From Rotaria macrura (Eukaryota > Rotifera > Eurotatoria > Philodinida > Philodinidae): a stretch of DNA of 64,000 nt. Positions within the stretch are counted from its first letter, which is position 1, and each line of letters opens with the position of its first letter. The DNA lies in contig OENT01000672.1 in assembly GCA_900239685.1 (NCBI GenBank), positions 1 through 64,000 of the forward strand, written 5' to 3'. Positions 23,659-35,272 of this stretch are shown here, in pieces. Made by a program: the position numbers and the translations under genes. A model generated the notes under the pieces. It saw nothing but the letters and a program-made list of their open reading frames with translations. It made no database searches and was not told where the DNA came from.

Positions 23659-26600
23659 TTAAAGACCATGAAACCCATTGGTATAAGGTGATGTCAATAG
23701 CGATGCCTAGAAGAGAACACGAAAATATCGAACTTAGTTTATGTAAACAAAAATTCTGCTGTTCTTACAGCTATAGGTAATCCAGGTGTTGGACTGTTTG
23801 GTTGTAAATATTGTGCTGTAAGTGGATCTGCTTGAAAAAAGTCTAGTCCATTCCCGCCTAGAACAAAGTAATTCATGCCTTTTTTGAGAGAGAAGTCATT
23901 TTCAAAAACAAAATTACTTCTCTGCAACAACGACTCACGATGGATTTGACCAGCAGCCGTTTGCATAGGTTGTGGTGTTAATGGATATTCAAAATAACGT
24001 TGTTCACCAGCTGGTGTTAAGGTCGGTGTTTGAAGTCCAACAGCAGCCGGAATATAACTGATTTGTGCCGATGGTAAACCTTGATATAGAAAAAAAGAAG
24101 CATCGCTTTAGTTATCCGTGTTATGAAAAGAAAACATAACGAAATCAATTTTAATTCTATGTCTCATGCAAGTCAAACAAAATCGATGGGAACAATATAA
24201 TGAAGTCGACTGTCGTTAGATTGCTAAATCTATGGTGACTAGAAGGATGAGTACAGAGAAAAAAAAAGGGAGAGTTAACAATGTCCATACACGGGCCAGT
24301 TAAAAAAAAAGCAAATTTCATGCCCACATGCTGTCTCATCGTAAAATTCTCTAACCAATATATGTCAAAGGCTGCTGTATTCGTGGCCCGTGCTGTTGTG
24401 AATATTGAGATAATATCGACCTCTGATCGACTAATTAGATAATCAATAGATATATAAATAGATATAAATTTAGAAGATTGAATATTAATAGAATTGCACA
24501 AAAAAAAATCTATCATTTTCATTGCTTGTGTTTTATAGTCAACACACAATCTCACAATTCATCAGTATAAGACACATTCCGTCTACAAAAGTGCGTACAC
24601 AAAAAATAAACCACACATATAAACTACTCTCATCTACGAGAGAATATTTTGAATAACGAGCAATATATGTATACCTAACATATTACGAACTACAATTATT
24701 TTTTTATATATACATATATATATATATGTATATATAAATATACTATCCTATCTTATTTCATACTCAAAATCTACGAATACATAATAACACATACGAATGA
24801 TTTTATTTTATTTTTCTTTATTTCTTTATTTATCATTATTATCAACTTATTGATATTTCTGAAAAAATTTATCTGCATATATGCAAAGTTCTTTTTCGAA
24901 TCATCATACTTACCAGGTGAGAATGGATAAATAGGTGCAGCATATGTAGTTGGAATACTTCTATTAAGACCATAAACATAAGCACCTGACAGCAAGAAAC
25001 AAAAAAGAAGATCATATATTTTCAAAATAGACATCAAGACAAGAAAAAAAAAATTTAAAGAATTTGTATTTACTGAGTATATCACCATAGGCACCACGTT
25101 GTAAAGCTGCTTTGCCTTTAGCCATTTGTTGAGCATACATAACTTCTTTAGGTTGAGCTTTTTTACATTCCACCTTTAGAATAAGCGATAGTGTTATTCT
25201 TTTTTCATTCATTAAATATTTACCATTTTATTGTTTATTTCATGAAAATGAATGGCACACACTTTATCAACAACATCCTCAGATTCCCACGTAACAAAAC
25301 CAAAGCCTAATTAATAGTTAAAAGAAAAAAAATGACAAACTAACGTAATAACCTATGCTCTATAGAAACAATATGTTACATACCACGATGACGTGCGGTT
25401 TGTTTGTCAATCATTAACATTGCATCTTCTACCTGAGGATAAAAAATTAGAGATTTTAATTTTTGTATTCTGTATTTTTCTGATGGCCTATTAATATTTA
25501 CTTTTCCATATTGCTCGAAATATTTTTTTACATCTTCAACAGTTGTATTGGCTGAAAGTCCACCGACAAAGATTTTTTTTGTTCGTGTCACCATCTTAAG
25601 AAGGAAATACGTAATATTGAATGAAAAGAAAAGAATGGATGATTGCTCCTACACACACACACGCTATTTACTTGAGGATTTACGGATCTCACATGTAGGT
25701 GTCTCTTCATCATCTTCTCTTCTCTCATTGTGTTACTTAATATAGGCATATAAACCTATGCAAGGTATCCCGAGAGAGACTACTCACTTCTTTGTCATCG
25801 GTTTTCTGACAATCAATCTGTTGCATTGTCGATCTAATGAACCTTGTCGTCATTATCATCATCAATACGTCTCGATTGTGATCAGCATATGGAAAGAAAG
25901 AAACATACTCAGATCGAGTACGATGTCACAGCAGCAATACTAATAGTAACAGTTGTACGAACGAACAAATGAAGAAAAATAAATGTCACTATTAACGCTT
26001 TAGGGCATTATCATTTCTCAGCGTTTAATTAGAATGGAAGGAAAAACGACTATAACTGAATCGAGATTTTCTTCTCTCAATCCTAGTACTATCGATCAAT
26101 CGTCAATAATAACGGCTAGCTATTGTCTCAATCATATGTTCATTTGATTATACGATCGAAGACTTTCTCTTTTGCACTCTTATTTCGTATTCAAATTTTT
26201 TTTCGCTATTACTTTGACCTTTGATAATGTAAACTCTACTATAACATACATGGTTGTCCATTTCATTTTTAGAGTTCAACGCATAAAAACAAAATGTTGA
26301 CGATAATAAGGATTAAAAGAAAATAACGACAGAAAAAGGAGAAAAAAAAGCGAAAAGAAAAAAGGTTCAATCACTATATGTATGTGTGTGTGTATATGTC
26401 ACTAGGCGAAGGTTAGCCAAATAGACATATGATGAGTGTGTGTGTGTATGCATACATACGGTAAAGATAAAAGTCATTTCAATCAGTTAGTAAATAATAA
26501 AAAATGAAGATGAAAAAGAAGAAAAGAAAGAAAAGAAAGTCGGAAGTGGTATATGTTCAGTGGTAACTTACATCATTTGATGACGAAGTTTTGTTTGGAA

Positions 26601-28670
26601 TCGTTGTATTAGGAATCGTATTAGTTATATAGTTATTATTATTATTATTATTATTCGTATTATTATTATTAGCAGCAGCTGCTGCAACGGCTGCCATAGC
26701 TTGTTGTTGTTGAACAATTTCGTTGGGATCCAAAAGTATATAGGTGGCCATGATATCGATAATATATATATGTATATGTATATATATAGGTACAAATCAA
26801 TTATTGTGACGACTGAATCTATATATATGTCGCATGTGCACTGAGCGCTTCGGTGTGTGTGTACATTCGTGCGAACAAGTGAGCGGGATGGATAAAGAAG
26901 AACGAAATCTATCTTCTCTTTCTCTATTTTTTTCTTCTTCTTTTTTTTCTCTCTCTCTCTCTCTATATATATATGTGTGTGTGCCTCGGTAGCTCTCTCT
27001 CTTTCTCTTTCTCGAACGGAGGAGAGAAAAAAGTTTGAAATTCTCTCTCGTTCGCACATACACATAGACTACTTATTGCTCTCTTGCCTATATACTTGCT
27101 ATCGACAGCACATCGTCCTATGAAATTTCAGAATCGAAGAGTCAAACGAGCCGAGAAGACGACGGCAACGACAATAGAGAGAAAATCAGAGAGACATAGA
27201 GAGAGAACGAGAAAGAGAAACCCATAAGATGGACAATGATGATGTTAGTGACTGAAAGAGCGAGCAGTGGTGTTCGCGTCTAGCTGCATTGAACGATACA
27301 ATGATGGATGGTTGGACTTCTCTGAAGGGTCAGGGAAACAAAAGAACGCTTATGAGAATGAGTTCGTTGTCAATAGCGTAAATTGCACTTTCATCTCTCT
27401 TTCTTTCTTTGTATGGATTGAAAAAAAAAAGTTTTTTTTTTATACATCAACCGACCACATACTAACGTCTCGACCATTGCCCATCGACGACGGTTAAAGG
27501 TTATCAATCATGATAAAATTCTTTTAAGTTAATTTTCAAATGAAGTGTTTTAGTTGACAAAAGAGAAGAACAAAAAAACACAAAACGAAAACGTTTTAAT
27601 GCGCCTAAATATAATGTAATTGGTGACCTGGTGTTCATCTTTACAACAAAAACAATGAATAATAATAATAAATAATGATAGGTATATGGTAAATGAACTA
27701 TGCATGTTATTTTTTACACTATCCCCGTTATACTTTAGTGAGAATTGTGTTGATAGAACGCGAAACAATGCTGCTGTGCTGGTGGAATCAATCCTTCAAT
27801 TAAATCGGTCTCGTTTTTCTTCTCTCCCATTGCCTTCCATCTTGCTCTCTTTTACGTTTGCGTACATGCATATATACACTAACACAACAGCTCGTTTCAT
27901 ATTAACCTCGTCTTTTATTCATTTGTAACGTCTACTACTAAGAATACTACTGGTGGTAGTGGGGCTGTTGTTGTTAATATTATTATTATTGCCGACGGTG
28001 TGAGAAAGAAATCAGGCATCGTCAAACGACTTAGTATCCATTCTGATAAGGATAATCACTCTACGCACGACTAGTATATATGTAAAATTATTCTGATCTC
28101 ATCGCATAAACTTTTCTCTTTCATGTTCCTAAGAAATCATTAAGATATCATATTGTTATAGCATACCTTTGCTTTACTTAGAAGATCTTGCGTTGTAATA
28201 TTGTCAAGTAAAACTAATGTGCTGCTGCTGCTGCTACTACTATTTCCGTTGTTCATTGTGTCAATTGATGTGACAAAAAAATGAGACGAGAATATGGGAC
28301 TAGAAGATTTGTTGGAATGAAAAAGGCGACTTTAAATTCACGCGTATACGCTGATACAGAAGAAAGAAAAAAAAATCAAAAAGGCAAAGCAGACTTCGCC
28401 ACTTGAGAATATATGGTTAGATCTTCTTCTTTTGCTTTGACTGCATCTTTGCTGAGCATCAGTTTGTTCTATCTCGTTGTCATCGATGAAAAATAATCAT
28501 CAGTAGAGCGAAGTGAATGAGGATGATGTCACAAAAGGGATCAGTTAGCTACAGAATGTTATATTTCATTTTCTCGTCTTCTTTTTCTTCTCTCGTTTTC
28601 TTTTTTCTTCTCTTTGTTGTTGTCAATTACATTCGAAAATCTTTTCTCTGGAAGTATTACAGCAAGAAAA

Positions 28671-28703
<33 letters not shown>

Positions 28704-31700
28704 GATGACTGACTGTTTATTTTCTTCTTCTTCTGCTTCTATTTTGTTTCTTCCTTTGTAGTCTCGTTTTTTCTTTTTTTGGCTTTGGTTGGTCTGTCTT
28801 TCTCTCTGAACTTAAGCAAAGTTGAATATTTTTCAGTCATCTTGCCAACATCCGACAGTGGGAAAGAGACCGGATGCACACGCACGCTTTCGTAAATGAT
28901 ACGCTATTGGTGTTGGTTTTTTTTTAGCAGTCTATCGGATGGATTCCGATGAATAACAATCCCATTACATTTTTTCTTCTCTATTTCTAAATGCCTTTTC
29001 GTCGTCCAACAAAGAGGATAACATTTAATACACGTCAAAACTTCATTACTTGCCCACATACATTCATACATACTGAAAAAGAAAATAAAACATCATCACT
29101 TACTTTAGGATGTTTCTGACGAGGATAGGCCTGCTTTGGATCGATCTACAATGTAAAAAAAGAAAAGATGATTTAGATCATATGACAGTAATATGATGTG
29201 TTCAATTCTTATTCTATTTCTATCGAATGAAATGAGAGACAAAAATCTTCATTAAATACGACAATCACATTCAATTGTTTCGAAAGAGGAAAGACAAAAA
29301 AAAAAGAGAACTTAATATTCTAAATGAACTAGGCGGTTTTCTTTCTTTGTAATTTTCATAGCACATTTCTTATATGCTCAGTGTTTTTGTTTCACATCAA
29401 AGAAAAGAAATATTTGATCCAGCTTATCATTAATTATTTCACTATGATAAAGAGCCCACAGTAAGAGTGTTTGAATAAACTGATAGGAATCTTTACTAAG
29501 ATAATTATCTTATGTTGAGAAGCCATTAAACTAAGAACAAAATAGTATCTTTTTTATGTATTCATCACGATAACAAGCTATCACTGATGTATAATTTTGA
29601 GCTATGTTAAATTTATTCAAGCGGAACATGATTATATATATATATATGTACTCTTCAATAAAAAAATGATGGATATTGAAACAAGAAAAGACAAAAAGCA
29701 GATAATTGATCAAGTGATTAGTATTTATTTTGTGTTGATATCATACATCTGTGAAAAATTATATATATATATCCTTAAGCATGAAAAAAGGATTGTGTAT
29801 AAATCTTTCGATTGATGTCTTTCAAGAGGCATGTCTAGTCCTTTAACAATAGCACCACAGGCAATAATTTTTGGTGTTCAATTAAATTTTAAAAGAAGAA
29901 ACATAAATAGGTCTTGGCAACGTTCACAACAAAATGCTTTCACACACACACACACACACACACTCTCTCTCTCTCTCTTATTTTACAATTTCAAAAAAAA
30001 GAAAGAAAACTCATTAAAAAAGAAATTTCTTTTTCTGTGCCAGTATTGTTTCACTCATTTACAATATTAGAAAATATCATTTAGAACAATATGACAACTC
30101 AAGAGGCAAGCATACAATTGCATACGAGACATATTCACTGTTTCTATTGTATAGCAGTATCATTTTTTGTTCTTTCGATTGTACTTTTCGTTCTTTCATC
30201 TGAACAATCGAATCTATTGAATAAGCAACAAAATCATATACCAGTGATCATCACTGCATCAATTATCCTTTTATTATCAATTATAATTTGCATTTGGACT
30301 ACTCATTATACAATCGTATATTTTCGTTCGAAAAAACATGAAGAAATATATCGTTCAAAACATTTAGACAATCAAAATGTCTCAGTGGTGAAAATAAAAC
30401 CACCCATTATCAGTTTTGATAATCCTGCTTTTACAATGGATGATACGCTAGTCATGCATAGTCATACCAACCATCAGACATCTGCTTGATGAACATGGAA
30501 AAATGAGCACGAATGCACGCACACATCAAATCACGCTTCCGACGGCATGACCATTTTTCTTTATCAAATGGGAAAATGTCGTTAATATTACTGTTGTTGC
30601 GCTTCTTCCGTATTCCGTTACTCGTCTTTCCCTTTTTTCGTCATAACCATCTTAAACTCATTTTGCTTCTTATTGAACCTACTGCACGCATTTCCTATTT
30701 GCTTGTTACGCTTATGTTTTCCAGATAAATATATCTCAATTATGGTCCCTTATTTTACTATGCTGCAGGATTACATATACAAGGAATGAAGAAAAAAGTC
30801 GGAGTTATTTGCGCTAAGTGTAAGGGTAAACGTTGTCATCGTCATTGTTGTTGTTGTTGTTGTTATTATTCTCAAAAAGATTTTATTTTTTATGCCTTTA
30901 CTATAGACACATATATAGTATATATATAGGAGAATGAGAACACTCTTCAAGTTCCATAGAGAATATTTCTAAGTGGAGAGGCGTGACAAGTAGAATTCTA
31001 GGCGTATGCTTTTTGTATGAATAAAAAGAAAACTTTTGTGAGTATGATGAGCCACGACGGAATAACAGTATAAGAAGACAAATCTAGCGGTTAGGTCTGT
31101 ATTCATCGTGAGTAAATATTCACTTTTCCTCCAACGGTCAATTGAGAAAAACATGAAAAAAAAAGATTGAGTCTTTCTTTTTTTTTTCTGTTAATGAAAA
31201 AAAAACATCTTTGAGTTATGTTAACAACCTATTTTTTTTTACATTCTCCTGCCATCACTAATTAAGTGAAATAGGCACAAGTAAAAAGAATTGAAAAAAC
31301 AAGGTAATTCTATCTATATTTACAAGATAAAAATACTTCTTTTTAATTTAGCTTGAAATAAAATTAGAAGAAAACGACAACCGTAATCAACGAAACTAAA
31401 TTCGACCATATGTCCGAGCAATCTTCATTAAATTATCAAAACGACTGCTTATTTCATTATGAAATTTCATTACGTAATGAACTTATGCGTTTTGCTTTTA
31501 TGTTCTACTTATTCACATTATTTGCATTTATAACAACAATATTTCTATTTCTCTCTGCTTATAATTCTTATTATAACGAATCGGAAACCGTACAACGTCG
31601 TTGTATACCTTATATTGTACTGGGAACGTTGAGTTTTGCGTTATTTTTCATATTTTTTATCGGTTCACTTGTTTATACAAGTAAATTATTGAAAAAATTA

Positions 31701-34700
31701 GGTGTAAAAAAATCATTCAATTCACCGAGACCACTACCACCGTCCATTGATAATCTGTCTCAAACAACAAAACAAATATCTAGCGAAGCATTCATGATGA
31801 ATACAGATGAATCTTATTATACAAATGGAAAAACTTCCGTGGAACAAAAGTACAAGACGAGAAATACATGCGCTTATCCTTCTCAAACTGATGTATAAAG
31901 ATTAAGAAAAAACAACAACCACAGAAAAAAAATCAACAACAAACTACATACTTGTTTTTCATCGAGCATATGAACTTCTTTTGCAAGAACTTTTTCAACT
32001 GAATTAGCATCTTTAAATGTGATGAAACCGAATCCTCTAGACAACATAGTATAAATTATAAAGGCAATGGTTAATGATTAAAATAAAAAGAATTTAGATA
32101 TTTATGATGTAAAATGTCTACCTCGAACGTTTTGTAATGGCATCTTTCATAATCATACATTCTAATACTTCACCATATTGACTAAAATAATTTTTCAAGT
32201 TTTCTAAAAGAAAAAAAAAGGAAATATAATATGAAAGAAATTCATTCATGATCGTCTGAAGTAAATATTCTCGAGTGTATTTAATTACATGTCATTTTTC
32301 ATTGTATTAGAGAGTCTCGAAGGAATCGAGGAAAAATATGATAAAGTAATTCTATTTCATATTGAATCTTAACATAGATTCTTTTATAAAAGCCTTTTCT
32401 TTCTCTTTATTGATGATTGCAGAATAGTAACACGTCATTTTTATTCATGAAATTAAACGCAAACTAAAACATAGACCTTACATATATTTATTTCCATTCT
32501 GTCTCTCACCGTTTTCTCAACAGTTTAACTGTATTCACCAAATACAATCCATCACTGAACAATCTACTAATATTTTTTTTCTCTTTTTTTTTTAATGAAG
32601 GCTGTATTTATTTGACAATATGTGAGTGATTATAAAAAACTAGACCCTAAGTCTCTGTTTCCAATCGATCGCAATAGTTTAGGCTCAGAAGTATTAGTCT
32701 TATGAAACAGAAAGGGTGGAGAGAACATCGAATAATTGATCTAAATAACTTTTGTGCTGTTGCTCCGAACGGTCTCGATTAATCCATCTGCGAATATAGT
32801 TATTTGGTCTACCTCGAGGTAGGGCCGGAATGAAATGTGCATCTTTCATATGCATTTGTAGGTACATGGGGATTGTCTTGGAGAGAATATAAGATTTGAA
32901 AAGTTCAGGAGATACTGCCGTTGTTTTAGTGAGGAAACGTAGGAGAAAACTATGTTCACGTGATTTTTTTTTCTCTTCTATATTGACACATTGGTAATTA
33001 AAGATTCGCTTTCTACTGCAGTAAATGAAATAACAAATCATTGAGCTTTCCTCTTGCATTTACTCTCAATGGAATTAATGTAGCATAGATAATACGAAAA
33101 AATAATAGATATAATATATTCTAATTTATATATTTTTATGTGAAGACGCAGTGACATGAGAAAAGAAAAAATTTATATACATATATATATATATATATAT
33201 ATGAATCGACTCGTTTTAGCGAGGATTTATCACGAAAGAATCTAGCTAATGTATGTAAATGAAAGTCGTCGAACTTAAAGTTTTTGCACTCTTGCAAATT
33301 ATCAAGGTGATTTGTTCTTATAAATTTTATTTGAAAGGAAAGAAAGAAAGTGAAACGTACCCGGCGTTGTTTGCCATGAAAGTCCACCGATAAACATTTT
33401 CCTTAATATAAAGTAAATATATTCGGGTTGACATTGTTTAAAAAAAAATAAAATAAAATAATGAAAAAAATGTACTTGTCGAATGGTTTTGGTGAAACGG
33501 AACCATCACCATCTTCGGATTGTCCCTCTTCATCATCTTCAACATATTGACTAATGAAAAAATAAATTAAAATTAAAATCTATCATAAATTTTCAATTAG
33601 AAAAACTATTTTTAATCAAGTAATTCTTGGCAAAAAGAAAAATTCCTGATATTTAAATACATATTCTCGTAACATCGATAATCATTATGATAAACAGTAT
33701 CAATACAGTAGGAACCAAGAGAAGATATTAGACATACACACAAACAAACATAGACGGCTAACAAAACACGCTTCTGCTTCCATCTCGCTTGATAATATGC
33801 TTGCAAGCATAGAACAGATTTGACATTTTGACAGTCTACTAGTAAGTATTCTTTTTCTTGAATGTATACGTAATACATACAGAAAGATAAAGATAGAGAA
33901 ATAGACCAGACACTGCATCATCATTCATCGACTGCATATGGCTGATGCTGCGCTATCGGACTCATTTCTTTTTCATTGTGTTAGCTTGTCAGAACCATAT
34001 TTTGCTTCATTCTTCCGATAAATGGTTCAAGGTTTTTTGTTCGTTTTATTTCTCTTGTTTTGTTAACGATTCACTGACATTTTTTATGATTCAATTAGAA
34101 TTTGAACTCCGATCGACAGCACAACCATATATAACTATGTATATATCAATATATATGTGTATATATTTCTATTTATATGAATGTACGTGCCATGACGAAT
34201 TGAAAAAAAATCGAAAGGTTTTCGTTTTACTACAATCACCAAAATGCACACGTAGCTAGACGTTGTTTGAGATTGAAATAAAAAGCCAAATCATAAAAAA
34301 AAGAAGAAAAACGAACATGCCAAAAGAGCAATAGATCGATTCATGATTCGATTTTCGTTTTTCTTGATTAAATCTCTCTCGAAGAAAAACATAACCAATA
34401 TTATGGTTTCGTAATCTGTACGAGAGTAACAATATCGAGAAACATGGACAAGCACTATGGCTAGAAACTAGATTTATGTTAATAGATGTCAAAATATATT
34501 GACTTATGTCAATATTTAGCTGTATTTATACTTAACTCATCAAATCAAACATAAATAAAGAAATAATCAAAGAGAATACAACTATTGAATGTAAAAATGA
34601 AACCTTGCATTTTGATTTAGACACTGGAATGTCTTGATAAACTGCCTGTTCAAGTTCAATTTTATGGCCCTCGTTTGACACGTTTATGTCGTGCTCAATC

Positions 34701-35272
34701 ATCGCATTACTATTCGGTCTCATTTCTTTTCCTAATAGCGACGCGACACAGAGGCAAACGCGTCTTGCATTTAATCTACGGGTAAGTTGTTGACATGTTA
34801 GACGCAAATGGTAGATGAATAGAAACAGAGTAAAAGTGCCGTTGGCAAAACAACCATAATCATCACTGAATCTCCTGTCCTCGCCAATACGCCTACGTAA
34901 CCATATGTTCTCAAAGATTATACCATCAGTAATACCAAAAGAAACAACATCTATATTAACAACAACATTTTAAAACACTATAATTGCAGGCAGATTCGAC
35001 ATAGCTTAGCGGGTTGCTGTTATTTTTTACTTTTTTTTGGCTTACCCATTCGATAGATACTGAGGAGATCTGCCATTTACATGAGGAGAATAATAGTGCG
35101 TTGCAGGTGTGTATCGATAAGGTGATCTGGACGGTGCCGGTAGATCATAATGATGAGATGGAGATGAGAGTGAATGATGCCATGCCGGCGATCCATATTG
35201 ATGATGCGTGTAAGTCGGCGAATAAAAGGGATACTGCGGCGGCGGCAGTGGTGGTGCCACAGAGTCTTTCAT
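23659..35272 (-). CDS. MSI: Musashi-type RNA-binding protein (two RRMs)
   Basis: Neural/stem-cell translational regulator binding UAG-containing 3' UTR sites. Exons in transcript order: 35046-35272, 33476-33550, 33361-33401, 32122-32203, 31952-32036, 29104-29145, 25502-25594, 25384-25432, 25224-25306, 25074-25173, 24914-24985, 23769-24079, 23659-23706; 1308 nt, 435 aa. The N-terminus is Pro/Tyr/His-rich, then acidic. RRM1 runs from [13 protein letters not shown] (RNP2) to SRGFGFITF (RNP1). The linker [14 protein letters not shown] equals the vertebrate IDPKVAFPRRAQPK. RRM2 runs from [20 protein letters not shown] to [16 protein letters not shown] and ends [12 protein letters not shown]. The C-terminus is low-complexity and ends [11 protein letters not shown]. 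An 81 bp stretch at 23859-23939 (inside 23769-24079) has GTGAGT and TTCTAG ends and no stop, so it may be an optional intron. Several introns are kilobases long. Confidence 0.95.
26572..26751 (-). CDS. MSI: Putative alternative first exon of Musashi (Asn/Ala-rich)
   Basis: The open frame starts [17 protein letters not shown], continues with Ala and Asn runs and ends NKTSSSND at a strong GTAAGT donor in phase 0. That phase fits the next acceptor, at 25594, which begins [12 protein letters not shown]. The transcript would encode a protein with RRM2 only. A pyrimidine-rich and TATATA-rich segment (26760-27060) lies upstream and could be promoter or 5' UTR. It is not part of the RRM1-containing frame. 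An internal cassette exon is not excluded. Confidence 0.5.
28167..28256 (-). CDS. MSI: Putative second alternative first exon of Musashi (Ser-rich)
   Basis: Thirty codons, MNNGN, a run of seven Ser, then [18 protein letters not shown], end at a GTATGC donor in phase 0. It can also join the RRM2 exon at 25594. Its LVLLD motif resembles YILLD of the 26572-26751 exon, and both begin with ATG and end in phase 0. The Ser run comes from a CAG/AGC-type repeat. Confidence 0.42.
28671..28702. repeat. (GAT)n microsatellite
   Basis: Uninterrupted GAT units between two putative alternative first exons and the linker exon of Musashi, in non-coding sequence. Confidence 0.85.
29941..29978. repeat. (CA)n-(CT)n compound microsatellite
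   Basis: Dinucleotide run of CA switching to CT, 110 bp upstream of the first nested two-TM gene. Confidence 0.85.
30091..30489 (+). CDS. Intronless two-TM small membrane protein nested in a Musashi intron
   Basis: A 132-residue open frame on the strand opposite Musashi. Two clear hydrophobic helices: about residues 18-40 ([20 protein letters not shown]) and 50-75 ([18 protein letters not shown]). A basic tail ([15 protein letters not shown]) follows, then a soluble C-terminus with SFDNPAF and a His-rich end. Both termini are predicted cytosolic by the positive-inside rule. I do not recognise a family. It shares strand, lack of introns and overall layout with the gene 0.9 kb downstream. A real gene is likely because hydrophobic helices and a polar tail are well separated. 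Confidence 0.6.
   Translation: MTTQEASIQLHTRHIHCFYCIAVSFFVLSIVLFVLSSEQSNLLNKQQNHIPVIITASIILLLSIIICIWTTHYTIVYFRSKKHEEIYRSKHLDNQNVSVVKIKPPIISFDNPAFTMDDTLVMHSHTNHQTSA
31410..31898 (+). CDS. Second intronless two-TM membrane protein nested in the same Musashi intron
   Basis: A 162-residue open frame. TM1 is at about residues 26-50 ([20 protein letters not shown]), with a short loop carrying an N-glycosylation sequon (NES). TM2 is at about 67-88 ([20 protein letters not shown]), with a basic stop-transfer ([10 protein letters not shown]). A Pro/Ser-rich tail ([12 protein letters not shown]) and Tyr-containing C-terminus follow. The layout parallels the preceding gene, suggesting old tandem paralogues, though residue identity is low. 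It ends 53 bp before the Musashi exon at 31952 on the other strand. Family unknown. Confidence 0.65.
   Translation: MSEQSSLNYQNDCLFHYEISLRNELMRFAFMFYLFTLFAFITTIFLFLSAYNSYYNESETVQRRCIPYIVLGTLSFALFFIFFIGSLVYTSKLLKKLGVKKSFNSPRPLPPSIDNLSQTTKQISSEAFMMNTDESYYTNGKTSVEQKYKTRNTCAYPSQTDV
33175..33202. repeat. (TA)n microsatellite in a Musashi intron
   Basis: Uninterrupted alternating A/T run between the exons at 32203 and 33361. Confidence 0.8.
33551..35045 (-). other. First Musashi intron (1.5 kb)
   Basis: AT-rich. Several short open frames on both strands have low-complexity or mixed composition and no splice support. Nothing recognised. Confidence 0.5.

Larger units (their letters stand above)
29146..31951 (-). 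other. Large Musashi intron hosting two antisense genes
   Basis: 2.8 kb intron between the RRM1 end and the linker exon. Besides the two nested open frames it contains a CA/CT microsatellite at 29941-29978 and GTT repeats near 30846. The interval 30490-31409 is AT-rich with no other exon seen. Confidence 0.6.

Noticed and set aside
26625..27065. 146-codon minus-strand frame with Arg-Glu and Ile runs
   Set aside because: It is a translation of CT and TA microsatellites, overlapping the better-supported exon 26572-26751 in another frame.
29940..34200. Short periodic repeats considered as a possible CRISPR-like or satellite array
   Set aside because: They are plain dinucleotide/trinucleotide microsatellites without spacers, and the genome is eukaryotic.
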